6,733 nt of DNA from an uncultured Collinsella sp. (GTDB taxonomy: Bacteria > Actinomycetota > Coriobacteriia > Coriobacteriales > Coriobacteriaceae): NCBI GenBank assembly GCA_958350755.1, contig CATWID010000080.1:1-6733 (forward strand). Direction: 5' to 3'. A program made the position numbers and the translations under genes. Positions 5,681-6,733 of this stretch are shown piece by piece. A model generated the notes under the pieces. That model was not told the origin of the DNA. It searched no databases and worked only from the letters and a program-made list of their open reading frames with translations. Numbering within the stretch: the stretch's first letter is position 1; every line of letters starts with the position of its first letter.

Positions 5681-5696
5681 ACGAACTACCGTTCGT
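5681..5696. promoter_or_regulatory. Putative LexA (SOS) box in the rarA promoter
   Basis: ACGAACTACCGTTCGT is a perfect palindrome with 6-bp arms and a 4-bp centre. It contains GAAC-N4-GTTC, the core of the Gram-positive LexA/DinR site, and the arms CGAAC and GTTCG fit the known consensus; only the centre departs from the preferred bases. It covers the expected -35 place of the rarA promoter, 10 bp upstream of TATACT, and overlaps the dGTPase stop codon (5686-5688). I found no second GAAC-N4-GTTC in the window by eye. Alternative reading: a weak terminator hairpin for the dGTPase gene, but the stem is short and the following ATTTATT is a poor U-tract. Confidence 0.6.
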
Positions 5697-6733
5697 TAAT
5701 ATAGGTACGATGCGGAAACTTTAGACCCGGGAACAGCTTGCTCGTCAGCTCGCAGAAATAACCGTCCGTCATGCTCGCGATGTAATCAACCACGGCTTGA
5801 TCCTTGTCGTCCTGCCAGGCATAGGTACGATGATAGTAGGAAAGCTGCTGCTCAATGCGCGAAATATGGTGCTTAAAGATATAAGAGGACTCGTCGCCAC
5901 TGTTTAGATCCCGCAGGCAACGGTCGTAGAGCTTTTCGAACGCCTCGCGCAGCTCCTCCTCGGAATCGCCTTCGATACCGCCCTTGCTATAGATCTTCTC
6001 GTAGTTCTCGCGCTTGGCTCGACGAATTTCCTCAAACAGGTCCTCGCTCATCTCGATGCGCGGCTTACCATAGCTATGCTCAACGATATCGATGGAAGCG
6101 TGCGTGAGGATCCAGCTGTTATAGGCGCCGCCCCGACCATCGTCAAAAGCGTCGGGCGAAAGCAGACCCGCCGCGATCGCATCCTGACGGTCACGACCGA
6201 CGTAGGCAAGAATATCCGAGATGCGAACGACGCAGCCCTCGAGCGTCATGGGACGCAGGTGCCCAATGGCGCCATAGCCCGTGGCGATGCAGTCCTCGAC
6301 CGCCTGATCGAACTGGTCAAAGGAGCCCATATCCGACAATTCAAACACGCGCTGCTCGTACTCGCCGTTATGGCATAGCACGCCGTCGAGCGTCTGGAGT
6401 GACACGTTACGGCCGTACAGCGCGTCGAGCACGCGGACCGACTGCACGTTATGGAAAAAATAACGCCCCGTACGCTCGTGGTAGATATCGTTGAGGAATC
6501 GCTCACCGGCATGGCCGAAAGGCGTGTGTCCCAAGTCGTGGCCCAGGCCAATCGCCTCGATCAGATCGCAATTGAGCCCCAGGGCGCGACCGATATCGCG
6601 CGCAATGCGGGAGACAAGCTGCACGTGCAAACCGCGGCGTGACAGATCGTCATTGCTACGGAAGCTAAAGACCTGCGTTTTGCCTGCATAACGGGTGTAC
6701 GCAGGAAGATGAAGTATCTTTTCGGTATCGCGC
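5686..6733 (-). CDS. dgt: dGTPase-family HD dNTP triphosphohydrolase (5' end outside window)
   Basis: An HD-superfamily metal-dependent hydrolase of the deoxyguanosinetriphosphate triphosphohydrolase type, which removes triphosphate from dNTPs (typically dGTP) and so trims nucleotide pools. The frame is open to the right edge, with 348 residues visible; the first full codon is at 6730-6732. It begins RDTEKILHLPAYTRYAGKTQ, the family's N-terminal motif with KTQVF, so probably only a few tens of residues are missing. Metal ligands are visible: His in RRGLHVQLV (about 36), the HD pair in GLGHDLGHTPFGHAGE (65-66) and Asp in VVRISDILAYVGRD (about 173). FFHNVQSVRVL and an Asp/Glu-rich helical C-terminal half follow. 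A TTG at 6628-6630 could be mistaken for a start, but conserved sequence continues upstream. The stop TAG lies inside the SOS-like palindrome. Substrate preference cannot be read from sequence, and the symbol means family membership. Confidence 0.92.
   Translation of the reverse strand, partial: RDTEKILHLPAYTRYAGKTQVFSFRSNDDLSRRGLHVQLVSRIARDIGRALGLNCDLIEAIGLGHDLGHTPFGHAGERFLNDIYHERTGRYFFHNVQSVRVLDALYGRNVSLQTLDGVLCHNGEYEQRVFELSDMGSFDQFDQAVEDCIATGYGAIGHLRPMTLEGCVVRISDILAYVGRDRQDAIAAGLLSPDAFDDGRGGAYNSWILTHASIDIVEHSYGKPRIEMSEDLFEEIRRAKRENYEKIYSKGGIEGDSEEELREAFEKLYDRCLRDLNSGDESSYIFKHHISRIEQQLSYYHRTYAWQDDKDQAVVDYIASMTDGYFCELTSKLFPGLKFPHRTYINER

Noticed and set aside
5701..5832. 12-base repeat ATAGGTACGATG at 5701-5712 and 5821-5832
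   Set aside because: Both copies are in frame in the dGTPase gene and encode the same residues HRTY. Only two copies occur, with no further similarity around them, so coincidence or local coding bias is enough.

Overview
The window is ordinary chromosomal DNA from a high-GC Gram-positive bacterium. I infer a gut member of the Coriobacteriia close to Collinsella. The reasons are a GC level near 60% in the core genes, an AlaRS with the Gram-positive GCG-x-PDC segment, and a SigB/SigF-type sigma factor next to an RsbW-like protein. The genus is an inference and was not tested by any search.

Layout, left to right. Positions 1-572 (minus) hold the N-terminal part of alaS, cut by the window edge. 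The 573-766 spacer carries the alaS promoter, a strong minus-strand intrinsic terminator and the start signals of a plus-strand gene. Positions 767-1006 (plus) encode an AT-richer two-helix membrane protein of unknown role. Positions 1013-4175 (minus) form a tightly packed four-gene unit, read in the order DUF948-like membrane-anchored protein, RsbW-like anti-sigma protein, SigB/SigF-family sigma factor, AI-2E/UPF0118 family permease. Its junctions are an 8-nt overlap, a 1-nt gap and an ATGA overlap. Positions 4276-5625 (minus) encode RarA/MgsA, the replication-associated AAA+ ATPase. Positions 5686-6733 (minus) hold a dGTPase-family HD phosphohydrolase, open at the right edge. No gene-free stretch exceeds 300 bases; the longest is the 194-nt spacer at 573-766. 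I saw no tRNA, rRNA, CRISPR array or insertion sequence.

How the parts may work together. The four-gene unit looks like a general-stress or envelope-stress sigma module with a membrane-anchored accessory protein and a membrane permease. The anti-sigma protein has the GHKL anti-sigma outline but lacks the residues that bind ATP and Mg, so classical kinase-driven partner switching is doubtful. The dGTPase and rarA genes belong to dNTP control and fork repair. A perfect GAAC-N4-GTTC palindrome sits just upstream of the rarA -10 element, which suggests LexA (SOS) control of rarA. The strong terminator for the stress unit lies beyond the opposing small gene, so a full-length transcript would run antisense across that gene. 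These regulatory readings are inferences from sequence.
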